From NCBI RefSeq assembly GCF_001461695.1, contig NZ_AUTC01000135.1, positions 34,837-98,836 on the forward strand: a stretch of DNA of 64,000 bases. The letters run 5' to 3'. The notes under the pieces are model-generated. The model was not told the DNA's origin. It did not search any database and worked only from the letters and a program-made list of their open reading frames with translations. The stretch comes from Sinorhizobium fredii USDA 205 (GTDB lineage Bacteria; Pseudomonadota; Alphaproteobacteria; Rhizobiales; Rhizobiaceae). The position numbers and the translations under genes are program-made. Numbering within the stretch: position 1 is the stretch's first letter; the number at the start of each line of letters is the position of its first letter. This document shows positions 20,211 to 29,048 of the stretch, one piece after another.

Positions 20211-21893
20211 CTATGAGCGGCTTTCGAGCGAGCGCGACACCAGAATGACCGGGATCATGCCTGCGACGACGATGATCATGGCGGCCACCGAGGCATCCTC
20301 GACCTTCGCGCGCGACGCATCCTCGTAGACGAGCGTGGCGAGCGTATTGAAATTGAACGGCCGCAGCATGATCGTGGCGGAAAGCTCCTTCATCGTCTCG
20401 ATGAAGACGAGCAGCGCCGACGTCAGCACCGCCGGGCGCATCATCGGCAGAAGCACCGAGCGCAAGGTCTGGGCGCTGGTGCGGCCGAGCGCCCGGGCAG
20501 CCATGTCGAGATGCGGCGAGAGCTTGTGAAAGCCGGCTTCCAATGTCCCTTCGGCCATTGTCAGAAACCGCACCGCGCAGGCATAGACGATGGCAAAGCC
20601 CGTGCCGCTGAGGACGAGGCCCGTGGAAATACCGAAGAGTTCGCGCATCCGCGCATCCAAGGCATTGTCGAGGGCTGCGAGCGGAAAGAGCACGCCGATC
20701 GCCAGTACCGTGCCCGGCACCCCATAGCCAAACGAGGCGAGCCGTCCGGCGACTTCCGTGATCGGCGAGCGGCCGGTGCGGGCCGCATAGGCCAGAACGA
20801 AGCCCAGGAACACGGCGGCAAGTGCGGTCAGGCTGGAAACCAGGACGCTGTGCAGCAATGCGTCGATGAGGCGCGGCGCCAGGAAATGGTCGAGGCGCTT
20901 CAGCGCGTAGTTGCCTAGGATCAGGAAAGGAACGGCGAATCCCGAGAGCACCGGCAGGAGGCACGCGAGCGTTGCCGCCCATTTCTTCCAGCCGGAAAGC
21001 TCGAGGCGCGCCGCGTCGTGGACCGCGGCGGTCGTCTTCTGGCTGGAGAAGCGCTGGCTGCGCCGCGCGGCGCGCTCGACCATCATCAACGCGACGATGA
21101 AGACCAGCATGATGCAGGCGATCTGCGCCGCACCGGCAAGGCTGCCGCGGTTGAGCCAAGTGTCGAAGATGGAGAAGGTCAAGGTCTGGACGCCCAGAAA
21201 CTCGACCGCGCCGATGTCGTTCATCGTCTCCATGGCGACAAGCGTCAGGCCGATCACGATAGCCGGCCTTGCCATCGGGATCTGGATTTTCAGGAAGACC
21301 TTGAGCGGCCCGGCGCCCAGCGTGCGCGCCACATCCGCGGCCGCACGGCCCTGCATGAGAAACATCGAGCGGCAGGCAAGGTAGATATAGGGATAGAGGA
21401 CCGAGCTCATTACCAGCACCGCGCCGCCCAGCGAGCGCACGTCCGGAAACCAGTAGTCCCGGCTCGTCTGAAAGCCGAACAGCGTCCGGATCAGCCCCTG
21501 GACGGGTCCGGTGAAGGTGAGGAGCTCGCCGAAGGCATAGGCCGCGAGATAGGCGGGTATGGCGAGCGGCAGCACGAGCGCGGCGGAGAGAAGGCGGCGC
21601 AGCGGAAATTCGCAAGTCGCGACCAGCCACGCCGTCAAGATGCCGACGACGGCCGTCGCCGCTCCCGTCAGCCCCATGAGCATCAGCGTCCGCATGGTCG
21701 CACGGGGGATCACGTTCTCGATGAGGTGCGGCCAGTCCGCGCCGCCGCCGGTGACCGCAAGCCACGCGATGGCGACGATCGGCATCAGCACGACCGCCGA
21801 GGCGAGGCCGGACCAGCTTGCGAGCAACCGATGCGTCAGGCCCGAGCCCGACTTGGCATAGCGTCGCTTGAGGCTTTTGGCGGTGAAGTGCAA
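20211..21893 (-). CDS. Ferric iron-type ABC transporter permease (FbpB/SfuB family)
   Basis: A 560-residue permease made of two homologous halves with about 12 membrane helices. Each half has an EAA-type loop, for example ADVARTLGAGPLKVFLKIQI and LDMAARALGRTSAQTLRSVL. This duplicated layout is typical of FbpB/SfuB ferric permeases, though thiamine-type systems share it. No binding protein or ATPase is adjacent, so partners must be elsewhere. Substrate is therefore inferred from family only. Confidence 0.85.
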   Translation of the reverse strand: MHFTAKSLKRRYAKSGSGLTHRLLASWSGLASAVVLMPIVAIAWLAVTGGGADWPHLIENVIPRATMRTLMLMGLTGAATAVVGILTAWLVATCEFPLRRLLSAALVLPLAIPAYLAAYAFGELLTFTGPVQGLIRTLFGFQTSRDYWFPDVRSLGGAVLVMSSVLYPYIYLACRSMFLMQGRAAADVARTLGAGPLKVFLKIQIPMARPAIVIGLTLVAMETMNDIGAVEFLGVQTLTFSIFDTWLNRGSLAGAAQIACIMLVFIVALMMVERAARRSQRFSSQKTTAAVHDAARLELSGWKKWAATLACLLPVLSGFAVPFLILGNYALKRLDHFLAPRLIDALLHSVLVSSLTALAAVFLGFVLAYAARTGRSPITEVAGRLASFGYGVPGTVLAIGVLFPLAALDNALDARMRELFGISTGLVLSGTGFAIVYACAVRFLTMAEGTLEAGFHKLSPHLDMAARALGRTSAQTLRSVLLPMMRPAVLTSALLVFIETMKELSATIMLRPFNFNTLATLVYEDASRAKVEDASVAAMIIVVAGMIPVILVSRSLESRS

Positions 21894-21974
21894 ACGATCC
21901 GTTCCGGGGCAAGGTTCTGTTGGCGGGTGTCAAACTGGCTCCCGCAGGTCAACATTTCCTTACAGCATCGGCCC

Positions 21975-24900
21975 TCAGTTCGCCAAGACGCGTTGCGACG
22001 GGAAGGATATTTCAACCAGCGTTCCCTCGTTCGGCGCGGAGCTGATGCCGAACTGAGCCCGGTTCGCCTCGGCCATCGCCTTCGTCAGCGGCAGGCCGAG
22101 GCCGGTACCCTCGCCACGCTTGCGCCCGCCGGTCGTTACCTGCCTGAAAGGCTTCATCGCCTGGTCGAGTTCGTTGCGCGTCATGCCGATTCCCGTGTCG
22201 CGGATCCGCAGGATGACGCTGCCGTTCGTCTCGTAGGAAGTCGACACGACGATCTGCCCGCCGGACGGCGTGAAGCGGATGGCGTTCGCCAGGATGTTGA
22301 GCGCAATCTGCTTGATCGACCGGCCGTCGGCCACGACCTCCGGCACCGAGCCGGAGAGCGAGGTGCGGATGATCACGCGTTGGCTGTTGGCCTGCGGCTG
22401 CACCAGCGATACCGCTTCGGAAACCGCGTCGTTGAGGTCGACGGCGCTGAAATCGAGTTCCATCTCGCCCGCCTCGATCTTCGAGATGTCGAGCAGGTCG
22501 TTGACGATGTCGAGCACATGCCGACCCGACCGGCCGATGTCGCCGGCATATTCGATGTAGCGCGGATTGCCGATCGGCCCGAAATGCTCGCTCGCCATCA
22601 TGTCGGAAAAGCCGATGATGGCGTTGAGCGGCGTGCGGATCTCGTGGCTCACCCTTGCCAAAAACTCGGTCTTGTGGGCGTTCGCGGTCTCGGCGGAGCG
22701 TTTGGCGTTGCGCAGTTCCTCCTCGGTCCGCTTCCACTGGGTGATGTCGCGGATGACGGCGCAATAGCCGTTGGAGGAGGAGAGCCGCCCGATGGTCATG
22801 AACAGCGGAATGAAGCCGCCACCCGCCTCTCGGCCGATCACTTCCCGGCCATCGTTGAGCACGCTTGCCACACCATGTCCGGAAAGGCCGTGGAGGTAGT
22901 CGATCACCGCCTTCTGGCTCTCATGGGCGAAGAGGGCGGCAAACGGCTTTCCGCGCATCTCGTCTTCGTCATAGTTGAAGAGCGCGCTTGCCGAGCGGTT
23001 CATCGTGCGAACGTCGCCGTCGTGCCCGAGGACCACCACGCCGTCGGTGGCCGTTTCGAGGATCGAGCGCAGCTCGTCGATTTCCATCCGCAACCGCGCT
23101 TCGCCTCCCGCCGAGGCGTCCGCACCGGCCGAAGGCGTATCGGCGGCGCGCGCGGCTGCCGGAGCCAAGGCGAGCATCAGTGCGCTTCTCCCCTCCCACT
23201 GGATCGAATGGAGATGGGCGCTGACCGGTGCAAGCTGACCATTGGCGCGCACCAGGGTCATCGTCCCGTCCGACTCACGCTCTCCGGATTCGGTACCATA
23301 GGCGAAGAGGGCTTCCAGCCCTCCCTCCTGCTGGAAGGCCTCGAGCTTCGGATAGCCGGTCAGCCGCAGAAATTCTGGATTGGCGTGCAGCAGTTCGTCG
23401 CCGTGATGAATGATAAGGGCGACGGGCAGCCGGTCGAGGATTTCGCTGCTCATGCCGACGCCGCCGCGCGGGGCAGGGGGCGCCTCGTCGCCGGCCCCGG
23501 GCATCATCTCCTCCTGCCGCGCGGCAGTAATCTCTTCCGGCGACAGGCTTTCCATGTCGGGAGCGGCTTCGGCCGGGGACGCCGCGTCAACTGGACGCTT
23601 CTCCTCCTCGTCCGCCGCAGCCGGCGGCGTCGTCTCGTCGAAATGGGCGCCAAGCTGCCGCGCGATCTCGCGGAAGGCCGCCTGTTCGCCGCGCGTCAGC
23701 ACCCCGGAAGCCCCTGGCCGGCGCTCGTCGAGATCGATGACCTTGTCGGAAGGCTGTCGTGCCGGCGTGTCTACAATGCGAAGGGCGGGCCGCTCGCCGG
23801 CAAAGGGGTCCTCCGCCGAAGACGGTTCGGGCTCGCTCGGCGGGAAATCGGTTCCGTCGGACGCGCGGGACGCCGCTTCCGTCTGATCTCGGTCGGCGTC
23901 CGGTCCGCCAGGCGCGTCCTCAGCCCGTGCTTCGACAGGCATGTCCTTGTGCCCGGGCGTGTCGGTATGGCCGAGCGACAGCCCACTCGCTTTTTCGTCT
24001 TCAACCGCATCGGCGATCCTCACGATGCCGAAGCCGCGAAAGCCGTCGAACTCGCGCGAACGGGAATAGGTCGGCAGTGCTGCGAGATCGACCGGCACCT
24101 TGAGGCTCGTCCCCTCGATCGGCCATAGGATGGTCTTGCCGGACCAAGTGTCGCGCCGATGCAGAAGCGCGTTGATCTTGTCGTCGGGATCGAGCTCGTA
24201 GCGAGCCGCAAGCTCGACGAAGGTCAGGCCGACCACGTCGGCCGATTTCGGGCCGACGGCGGCTGCGAATTCCTCGGAGATTTCGCTGAAGCGTCCCTGC
24301 GCGTCGATTTTCCACACGAAGCGGACGGCCCGGCTGCCCGGCGTGAAGGCAAAGCCCGACGCCGCAGCCGCGGCACTGTCGGCATCTGATGTTGCCACTT
24401 CCGGCGCGGGCTCGGGGGCCTCGGCGCTTGGCGCCGGTCCTGCCGCTTCGTCGCTGGGCTGGAGAACCCCGCCCTGTTCTTCATCGAGGCCCGGCATATC
24501 GGTCGCGGCTGGATCTGTAGTCGGCTCGGCTTCGGAAACATCTCCTTGCACCGGTGTTTCGACAGGCTCGTCCAGTGTGGTCGGCGAAGGCTGCTCGGTC
24601 TCGACTTCCGGCGCTGCTGCGTCGATCGCGTCGGGCTCGTCCTTCGCGGTCGCTTCCCCGGCATCCGGCGCTTCGAGCGTGGTTTCCACGGCAAAGAGAA
24701 GATGGAGGGCCGGGTGATCGGAAATCTTGCCGATGGCGGCGGGCAATTGCCCCTTCTCGGTCGCGACGAGGCGCTTGATCAGCCGGTCCTTTTCGCGCGC
24801 CACCGCCGAGACGAGCGTCCGCCGGATCTCGCCCGACAACCCCAAATGCTCGAATCCGGGCGATCGGGCGACGATGTCGCCATCGTCGTCGAGCACGGCC

Positions 24901-25340
24901 ATGTGCGTGTCCGGTCCGTCCAACCCGGCGATCATCGCGGCGGCGCGTTCTTCCGCCGAAAGCGCCTTGCCGTTGTGCGGGGCGGTGAAGAGAACGGCCT
25001 CCTCGCCCGGCCGGATGCGGATCATTTCCACGGTCGCGTTGAGCGGCAGCCTGCGGAAGCCGGCCGCTATCCGGATCAACAGCTGGCGACGGTCGCCAAC
25101 GGCGGCAAGCTGCTCTGCGGCAGCACGCAACTGGCGCAGAGAAAGATCGTTGGCGCTCAAGGCGCTGTCGATGAAATCGTAGACCGATGCGACGCCGAAC
25201 AGCTTGGCGCCCTGGTCGTTTGCCCACAGGACGCGCGCCAGATCCTTCGAAAAGAGAACCGCCGCATCCCCCCGGGCAAAATGCTCCCGCACCCGTGCAT
25301 GCACGGCAATGTCGATGAAAGGATACTGTCTCGCGGGCAT
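21975..25340 (-). CDS. cbrA: PAS-domain sensor histidine kinase CbrA
   Basis: A 1121-residue kinase. The N-terminal half holds PAS-like regions separated by long acidic, proline-rich linkers; another PAS domain (ILETATDGVVVLGHDGDVRT) precedes the dimerisation domain. The phosphorylated histidine is His899 in FLARVSHEIRTPLNAIIGF, and the ATPase boxes are NILANAIRFTPSGG, IRDTGIGM and GTGLGLPL. No membrane helix is seen, so it is probably cytoplasmic. It matches S. meliloti CbrA, a PleC/DivJ-related kinase that affects cell-cycle and envelope control through DivK/CtrA. The phasin gene next door is consistent with that locus. Confidence 0.9.
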   Translation of the reverse strand: MPARQYPFIDIAVHARVREHFARGDAAVLFSKDLARVLWANDQGAKLFGVASVYDFIDSALSANDLSLRQLRAAAEQLAAVGDRRQLLIRIAAGFRRLPLNATVEMIRIRPGEEAVLFTAPHNGKALSAEERAAAMIAGLDGPDTHMAVLDDDGDIVARSPGFEHLGLSGEIRRTLVSAVAREKDRLIKRLVATEKGQLPAAIGKISDHPALHLLFAVETTLEAPDAGEATAKDEPDAIDAAAPEVETEQPSPTTLDEPVETPVQGDVSEAEPTTDPAATDMPGLDEEQGGVLQPSDEAAGPAPSAEAPEPAPEVATSDADSAAAAASGFAFTPGSRAVRFVWKIDAQGRFSEISEEFAAAVGPKSADVVGLTFVELAARYELDPDDKINALLHRRDTWSGKTILWPIEGTSLKVPVDLAALPTYSRSREFDGFRGFGIVRIADAVEDEKASGLSLGHTDTPGHKDMPVEARAEDAPGGPDADRDQTEAASRASDGTDFPPSEPEPSSAEDPFAGERPALRIVDTPARQPSDKVIDLDERRPGASGVLTRGEQAAFREIARQLGAHFDETTPPAAADEEEKRPVDAASPAEAAPDMESLSPEEITAARQEEMMPGAGDEAPPAPRGGVGMSSEILDRLPVALIIHHGDELLHANPEFLRLTGYPKLEAFQQEGGLEALFAYGTESGERESDGTMTLVRANGQLAPVSAHLHSIQWEGRSALMLALAPAAARAADTPSAGADASAGGEARLRMEIDELRSILETATDGVVVLGHDGDVRTMNRSASALFNYDEDEMRGKPFAALFAHESQKAVIDYLHGLSGHGVASVLNDGREVIGREAGGGFIPLFMTIGRLSSSNGYCAVIRDITQWKRTEEELRNAKRSAETANAHKTEFLARVSHEIRTPLNAIIGFSDMMASEHFGPIGNPRYIEYAGDIGRSGRHVLDIVNDLLDISKIEAGEMELDFSAVDLNDAVSEAVSLVQPQANSQRVIIRTSLSGSVPEVVADGRSIKQIALNILANAIRFTPSGGQIVVSTSYETNGSVILRIRDTGIGMTRNELDQAMKPFRQVTTGGRKRGEGTGLGLPLTKAMAEANRAQFGISSAPNEGTLVEISFPSQRVLAN

Positions 25341-25362
25341 GGGCAGGCCTATTGACGGGTCT

Positions 25363-25454
25363 CTACAGTGCCATACGCCGACGCAAGGGACGTCGCCGTA
25401 GCACTTTGAATTCCTTCATGCTTAGTTCCTTGATCGTCTCCGATCCAAGGAACA
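25363..25454 (+). repeat. Diverged RIME-type palindrome
   Basis: The order ctacagtgcc, cgccgtagcactttgaatt, ccttcatgc, and a second inverted repeat ccttgatcg / cgatccaagg follows the complete copy with several substitutions. It lies upstream of both cbrA (minus strand) and the phasin gene. Confidence 0.65.
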
Positions 25455-25555
25455 CGCGGTATCGCGTTAACGTTCTATTAATACCCGGCGCTCCTGCGAG
25501 GGTCCAGCGACGGCTCCCTTTCCGCCCCGCCTTTCGCCGCGCAAGGTTAATGGGA

Positions 25556-25590
25556 TTTGTGCACTGCACAATTTTGTTGCAATGCACAAA
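25556..25590 (+). promoter_or_regulatory. TGC-rich inverted repeat, candidate PhaR operator
   Basis: Eight-base perfect arms TTTGTGCA and TGCACAAA, 19 bases apart, with a nested TGCACAA/TGTTGCA pair. It lies 71 bp before the phasin start. PhaR repressors of alphaproteobacteria bind TGC-rich sites in front of phasin genes, so the position and content fit. No PhaR gene is in the window. Confidence 0.5.
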
Positions 25591-25661
25591 GATATCGACT
25601 ATAAGACCGTCATCACCCACTGAGGCGCCTCTGAAGAGGGCCACACCAAGGAGCGCATACC

Positions 25662-26108
25662 ATGGCTACCAAGAAGACCGAAGACGCATTCGCCCTTTCC
25701 TTTGACCCGGCCAAGTTTACCGACAGCTTCCGCGATTTCGCCGAAAAGGGCGCCGCGCAGTCGAAGGACGCCTATGCCAAGATGAAGACCGCCGCCGAAG
25801 AGGCAACGAAGACCGTCGAAGCGACGCTCGAAAGCGCCCAGTCCGGCTCCGTCGAGCTCGGCCTCAAGGCCATCAACGCGCTGCGCACCAATGCTGAGAA
25901 CTCCCTCTCGCACATGGAAGCGCTGCTCGGCGTGAAGTCGCTGTCCGAACTCGTCGAACTGCAGACCGCTTTTATCCGCAAGCAGGCTGAACTGGCCGTC
26001 GAGCAGGCGAAGACGATGCAGGAAGCCACCCGCAAGGTCGCCGAGGACGTCGCCAAGCCCGGCAAGGAAGCCGCCGAAAAGGTCGTTTCCACCTTCAAGA
26101 AAGCCTGA
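25662..26108 (+). CDS. phaP1: Phasin
   Basis: A 148-residue, fully helical, lysine- and glutamate-rich protein beginning MATKKTEDAFALSFDP. The phasin_2-type stretch ELVELQTAFIRKQAELAVEQ is clear. Phasins coat polyhydroxybutyrate granules. AAGGAGCGCATACC precedes the ATG. It is followed by a RIME-type hairpin that may also end the transcript. The TGC-rich operator upstream suggests repression by a PhaR-like sensor. Confidence 0.93.
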   Translation: MATKKTEDAFALSFDPAKFTDSFRDFAEKGAAQSKDAYAKMKTAAEEATKTVEATLESAQSGSVELGLKAINALRTNAENSLSHMEALLGVKSLSELVELQTAFIRKQAELAVEQAKTMQEATRKVAEDVAKPGKEAAEKVVSTFKKA

Positions 26109-26138
26109 TCGGTCCAGCCGCGATCGTTCAAAATTGCT

Positions 26139-26241
26139 CTACAGCGCCGTGCGTCTTATCAGACGCACGGCGCTGTAGCATTTTGAATTGCTGCATATTC
26201 TTTTCCTTGAATCGGCGACGATTTAAGGAAACATGCAGCAG
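26139..26241 (+). repeat. RIME-type intergenic palindrome, complete copy
   Basis: Hairpin 1 has perfect 18-base arms (26139-26156 and 26161-26178) around a tatc loop. Hairpin 2 pairs ccttgaatcg with cgatttaagg. The element ends in catgcagcag. This is the reference copy for the other four in the window and lies between the phasin gene and tRNA-His. Confidence 0.9.
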
Positions 26242-26368
26242 GGACCGGGTGCTTGCCATCCGGTCTTTTTGCTTGATAATCTCAAGTTAAGGCTTGCATA
26301 TCGGCTGAAGTGACCGTATGTGAGCCGCCAACGCGACCATCCAAGCGATTTGGGGTCGCGCCCCGAGT

Positions 26369-26445
26369 GCGGTTGTAGCTCAGTTGGTTAGAGCGCAGGT
26401 TTGTGGCACCTGAGGTCGGTGGTTCGAGACCACCCAACCGTACCA
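26369..26445 (+). tRNA. tRNA-His (GTG anticodon)
   Basis: A complete cloverleaf. The acceptor arm GCGGTTG pairs with CAACCGT (first pair G-U). The D-arm is GCTCAGTTGGTTAGAGC, the anticodon stem CAGGT/ACCTG encloses TTGTGGC, and the T-arm GGTGG/CCACC encloses TTCGAGA. CCA is encoded. The base before G1 is T, so no extra G(-1) is encoded, and position 73 is A; both are known features of alphaproteobacterial tRNA-His. Accessory DNA begins directly downstream. Confidence 0.97.
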
Positions 26446-26668
26446 TTTTCCCCTAGGGAAATCAGCCACTTACGAGAATTAGAGGAAGCTAAAGTCTTCT
26501 AAATTCGAGCCATTCCGACCCGCCATACCGTCACCATACCAATCGTCATAGCCCAGAGAGCGCCTGCGTTTGTCCACAGATTTGGGCTGAACTGATTCCT
26601 AGAACAGCAGCGGTGGTACGATACCGAGCCAATCTGAGCACGTATTTCTGCAAGATTCGACTTCGCGC

Positions 26669-27433
26669 TCAGAATGCAAAGCCGGTCTGATAGGCTCCCT
26701 TGTCGAGCCGGACGACACCGAGAAGAGTCCATTGCTTCGGGCGCTTCGCCAGCGTCCCCAGGATGAAGACGATACCCTTCTCGACGTATTCGCCTTCGTA
26801 TTTCTCCTTCAGCATTTGAAGCGTACGTGCCTCTCCGTAGGACTGGCGCCACTTCCAGAACGCGGTATGCGTCTCCCAGTCGCCACACTGGTGAGTGTGG
26901 CGTACGCCTGACTGATCCGTGTAGCTGAAAGCGAGCATATGCGGCGTGGGTTCGAACGGCTCAACCTCCTGGTCGAGCATATTCGCCTGCCGGGCAGACC
27001 GCTCATACGCTGCAGCCTCCTGCTGTATGGCAGTCGCAGGTTTGGGGCGGTGGATGAAGCGGACCTGCTGTGGGCGGATTGCGGTCAGGGATCGACCTAG
27101 TTCGGCAGCGGCTTCCATTGTTGGCGTGATCAGCGGTTCGAGCAGGTGCCGTTTCTCATCCGATGCACACTTCCCGATGTTTTTGATGGTGCCCTGTAGC
27201 ACCTTGCAGCTTTCGGCCCGCTTGTCCTGCGAATTAGGCACGTAGTCGAATGCGACCTTGTCCCAACGACCGAAAGTCTCTCCGCCATGCCGGTACCGGA
27301 TGGGATAGAGCCGCTTCCATTCACCGTCAGCGGTGATGCCGGCGCAGCAAACCGTCTCAGAGTGCCCGGTGCTCGGCCGTGGCAGAGCCTTTACTAGGAT
27401 TGTGACCTGGCAGCTTTTCCGGGTTGCGCTCAT
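26669..27433 (-). CDS. Conserved hypothetical protein paired with DUF488 gene
   Basis: A 254-residue protein with MSATRKSCQVTILVKALPRP at the N-terminus. The ATG at 27433 is preferred to the TTG at 27451 because GACAGGT precedes it. The centre contains CCAGITADGEWKRLYPIRYR and the C-terminus has KGIVFILGTLAKRPKQW. It overlaps the end of the DUF488 gene by 77 bp, so both were probably kept as one functional unit. No catalytic motif is recognised. The 223 bp between it and tRNA-His hold no supported gene. Confidence 0.65.
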   Translation of the reverse strand: MSATRKSCQVTILVKALPRPSTGHSETVCCAGITADGEWKRLYPIRYRHGGETFGRWDKVAFDYVPNSQDKRAESCKVLQGTIKNIGKCASDEKRHLLEPLITPTMEAAAELGRSLTAIRPQQVRFIHRPKPATAIQQEAAAYERSARQANMLDQEVEPFEPTPHMLAFSYTDQSGVRHTHQCGDWETHTAFWKWRQSYGEARTLQMLKEKYEGEYVEKGIVFILGTLAKRPKQWTLLGVVRLDKGAYQTGFAF

Positions 27434-27884
27434 ACCTGTCTTTCTTGTCAACGAATAAGTCGAAAGAAATCAAGTCATAATCTCTAAGTTGAGTCGCCAC
27501 AATCTGCCGATGACAGGTGCTAGGATCCCGCTCGTAGCACATCAGGCAGGTCAATTTTGCCTTCGCAACATCTGCAACATCGCGAACGGCCTGTTGCGCT
27601 GCTTCCGTCGCTAGATGCTCACCGAAGACTTTCCGGAATGTCACGAAGTCGCCGGCACGGGCGGCCTCTCGACCCGGCTTGGGGTCGCCAAGGTCCTTGG
27701 CATGAATGTACCGGATTCCGTGCTCCTCCAGTCGCGCAGCAAGGCCGTTTTTGGAAAAGCCTTTCTTCCGGGAGACAGTGACCGCTCGGACATCGACTAG
27801 AACCTCGACACCCGCGACTTCGAGGGTTTTGACGAAATCATCGATCGTTGAGCCTTCGTAGCCGATCGTCATCAAGCTCGTCAT
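27357..27884 (-). CDS. DUF488 domain protein
   Basis: A 175-residue protein with the family features MTIGYEGSTIDDF near the start, VEVLVDVRAVTVSRKKGFSK, and a C-terminal CLMCYERDPSTCHRQIVA cysteine-histidine cluster. Start at 27884 is chosen because AAGGA then lies six bases before the ATG; the ATG at 27890 would leave no spacing. DUF488 function is unknown; the CxxC...C..H pattern could bind metal. It is the first gene of a two-gene minus-strand unit next to tRNA-His. Confidence 0.8.
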   Translation of the reverse strand: MTSLMTIGYEGSTIDDFVKTLEVAGVEVLVDVRAVTVSRKKGFSKNGLAARLEEHGIRYIHAKDLGDPKPGREAARAGDFVTFRKVFGEHLATEAAQQAVRDVADVAKAKLTCLMCYERDPSTCHRQIVATQLRDYDLISFDLFVDKKDRYERNPEKLPGHNPSKGSATAEHRAL

Positions 27885-28097
27885 GTGCATTCCTTTCGAC
27901 CCCGAAGCATGGAGAAGGTATCTATCGCCGACGGGACTTGCCCGAGAGTTAATTTTCGATGACCTTTACGGTGAAGATATGAAGATGCAAGGACCGACGC
28001 CGCGTCTCCGGTCGACAACCGTCGCATGCTCGCAGCATCCCCGCGACCTGTCTATCTTCTTATCTTCTCAGACTCGGCTTGACTCGCGAACGGGCGA

Positions 28098-28112
28098 GAA
28101 CAAAATAGGAAC
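28098..28112 (-). promoter_or_regulatory. lexA box: LexA-type SOS box (GTTC-N7-GTTC)
   Basis: The plus strand reads GAAC, seven bases, GAAC, which is the exact alphaproteobacterial LexA direct repeat on the minus strand. It lies 41 bp before the first codon of the small-protein operon at 28153, with GTTGACT and TATAAC-like elements between. Only the motif is seen; LexA control is inferred. Confidence 0.6.
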
Positions 28113-28152
28113 AAATTCGTTGACTAGTATAACATTCCTATGGAGATCGCCT

Positions 28153-28389
28153 ATGTCCCAGCAGCTTGCCCTCCATATCGCAGCGGAAGAAGCCGGCACC
28201 CAATCGACCGAATCCGTCGACCTCGCCGTGTCTGTGCTCAAAGCCCACGATGGCGATGCGATTGCTGCCATCCGATCTCTGCTCCTCGACGCCGATTTCC
28301 TGCGAGACCAGTTGTGGATCGCGAGCAGTCTGATGTCTAAAGGCATCTCCCGGGGATGGAAGCCCCAATACGAGCGCGTAGAGCAATGA
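28153..28389 (+). CDS. Hypothetical small protein (78 aa), first gene after the SOS box
   Basis: Begins MSQQLALHIAAEEAGTQ after a GGAGA ribosome site. It is acidic and helical, with ALSVLKAHDGD-like central helices, and has no recognised domain. Its stop overlaps the next start (ATGA). The short, tightly packed genes here resemble phage or mobile-element early regions. Confidence 0.65.
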   Translation: MSQQLALHIAAEEAGTQSTESVDLAVSVLKAHDGDAIAAIRSLLLDADFLRDQLWIASSLMSKGISRGWKPQYERVEQ

Positions 28390-28751
28390 AACACCGTCGA
28401 GGCATCGATCTCGTCAAGGAAGTCGCCGACACCGGATATACCGTCAGCGAAGGCAGCCGCAGGGGAGCCGGGTCTACGGAATATCTGTATCGCGTCGAGG
28501 TCTGGAGCGATCCACCCGAAGCTGGCGGCGAGCTGCTGGAGACGATATCCAGATCCACGGACCACTCGGTAAGCTGTGCGGCGCTGAAGGCGGCAATCCG
28601 GCAGCGACCTGGCAAAGTGCTGATCCATCTGAACGGTCGCTTCAAGATGTCGGCCGAGAAAGCACCGGATCTACCTCTCCCGGAGCATCTGCGGCCGCTC
28701 GGGCGGAGGGGGCGGCCGCAGTCTTCAAATCGTATGATGTCGACCGTATGA
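28386..28751 (+). CDS. Hypothetical protein (121 aa)
   Basis: Starts at the ATG overlapping the previous stop by four bases (MKHRRGIDLVKEVADTGY). It contains YLYRVEVWSDPPEAGGELLE and a basic, proline-rich C-terminal region. No domain is recognised. It is translationally coupled on both sides. Confidence 0.55.
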   Translation: MKHRRGIDLVKEVADTGYTVSEGSRRGAGSTEYLYRVEVWSDPPEAGGELLETISRSTDHSVSCAALKAAIRQRPGKVLIHLNGRFKMSAEKAPDLPLPEHLRPLGRRGRPQSSNRMMSTV

Positions 28752-28951
28752 CGCTCTCGCAGCTCGAGGACTGGTATGTCCTCGGCGGCAAGTGCGCGGC
28801 GTGCACGCATAAGGGTTTCGTCGATCGCTGGGAGCTGGCGCGGCGCGTCGGTAAGCACGCCGTCATCGCGGCTCTCATGCCCCGGCTGCGGTGCACGGCT
28901 TGCGGCAACAAGGGCGACAATACGTGGGTGACGGGCAGGATCAAGCGATAG
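28748..28951 (+). CDS. Small zinc-ribbon-like protein (67 aa)
   Basis: Overlaps the previous gene by ATGA. Two CxxC pairs, GKCAACTHKG and LRCTACGNKG, are spaced 45 residues apart, which suggests a zinc ribbon. It has a basic C-terminus. The role is unknown; such proteins often bind nucleic acid. Last gene of the three-gene unit behind the SOS box. Confidence 0.6.
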   Translation: MTLSQLEDWYVLGGKCAACTHKGFVDRWELARRVGKHAVIAALMPRLRCTACGNKGDNTWVTGRIKR

Positions 28952-29048
28952 CGATCGCACTCTCTTAACCTCGCCGGCAGAATTGGGGCTCACAGCGAGT
29001 CAGGGTCCGTATAGCGTCGCCTCCCGTGATCAACAGGAGGTGCCGCGT

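Noticed and set aside
21018..24128. Plus-strand ORF of 1036 codons
   Set aside because: Antisense shadow of cbrA and the permease gene in GC-rich DNA; low-complexity product with no ribosome site.
26669..27884. DUF488 pair considered as an excisionase/integrase module at the tRNA
   Set aside because: Neither protein shows tyrosine or serine recombinase motifs or an excisionase helix-turn-helix.
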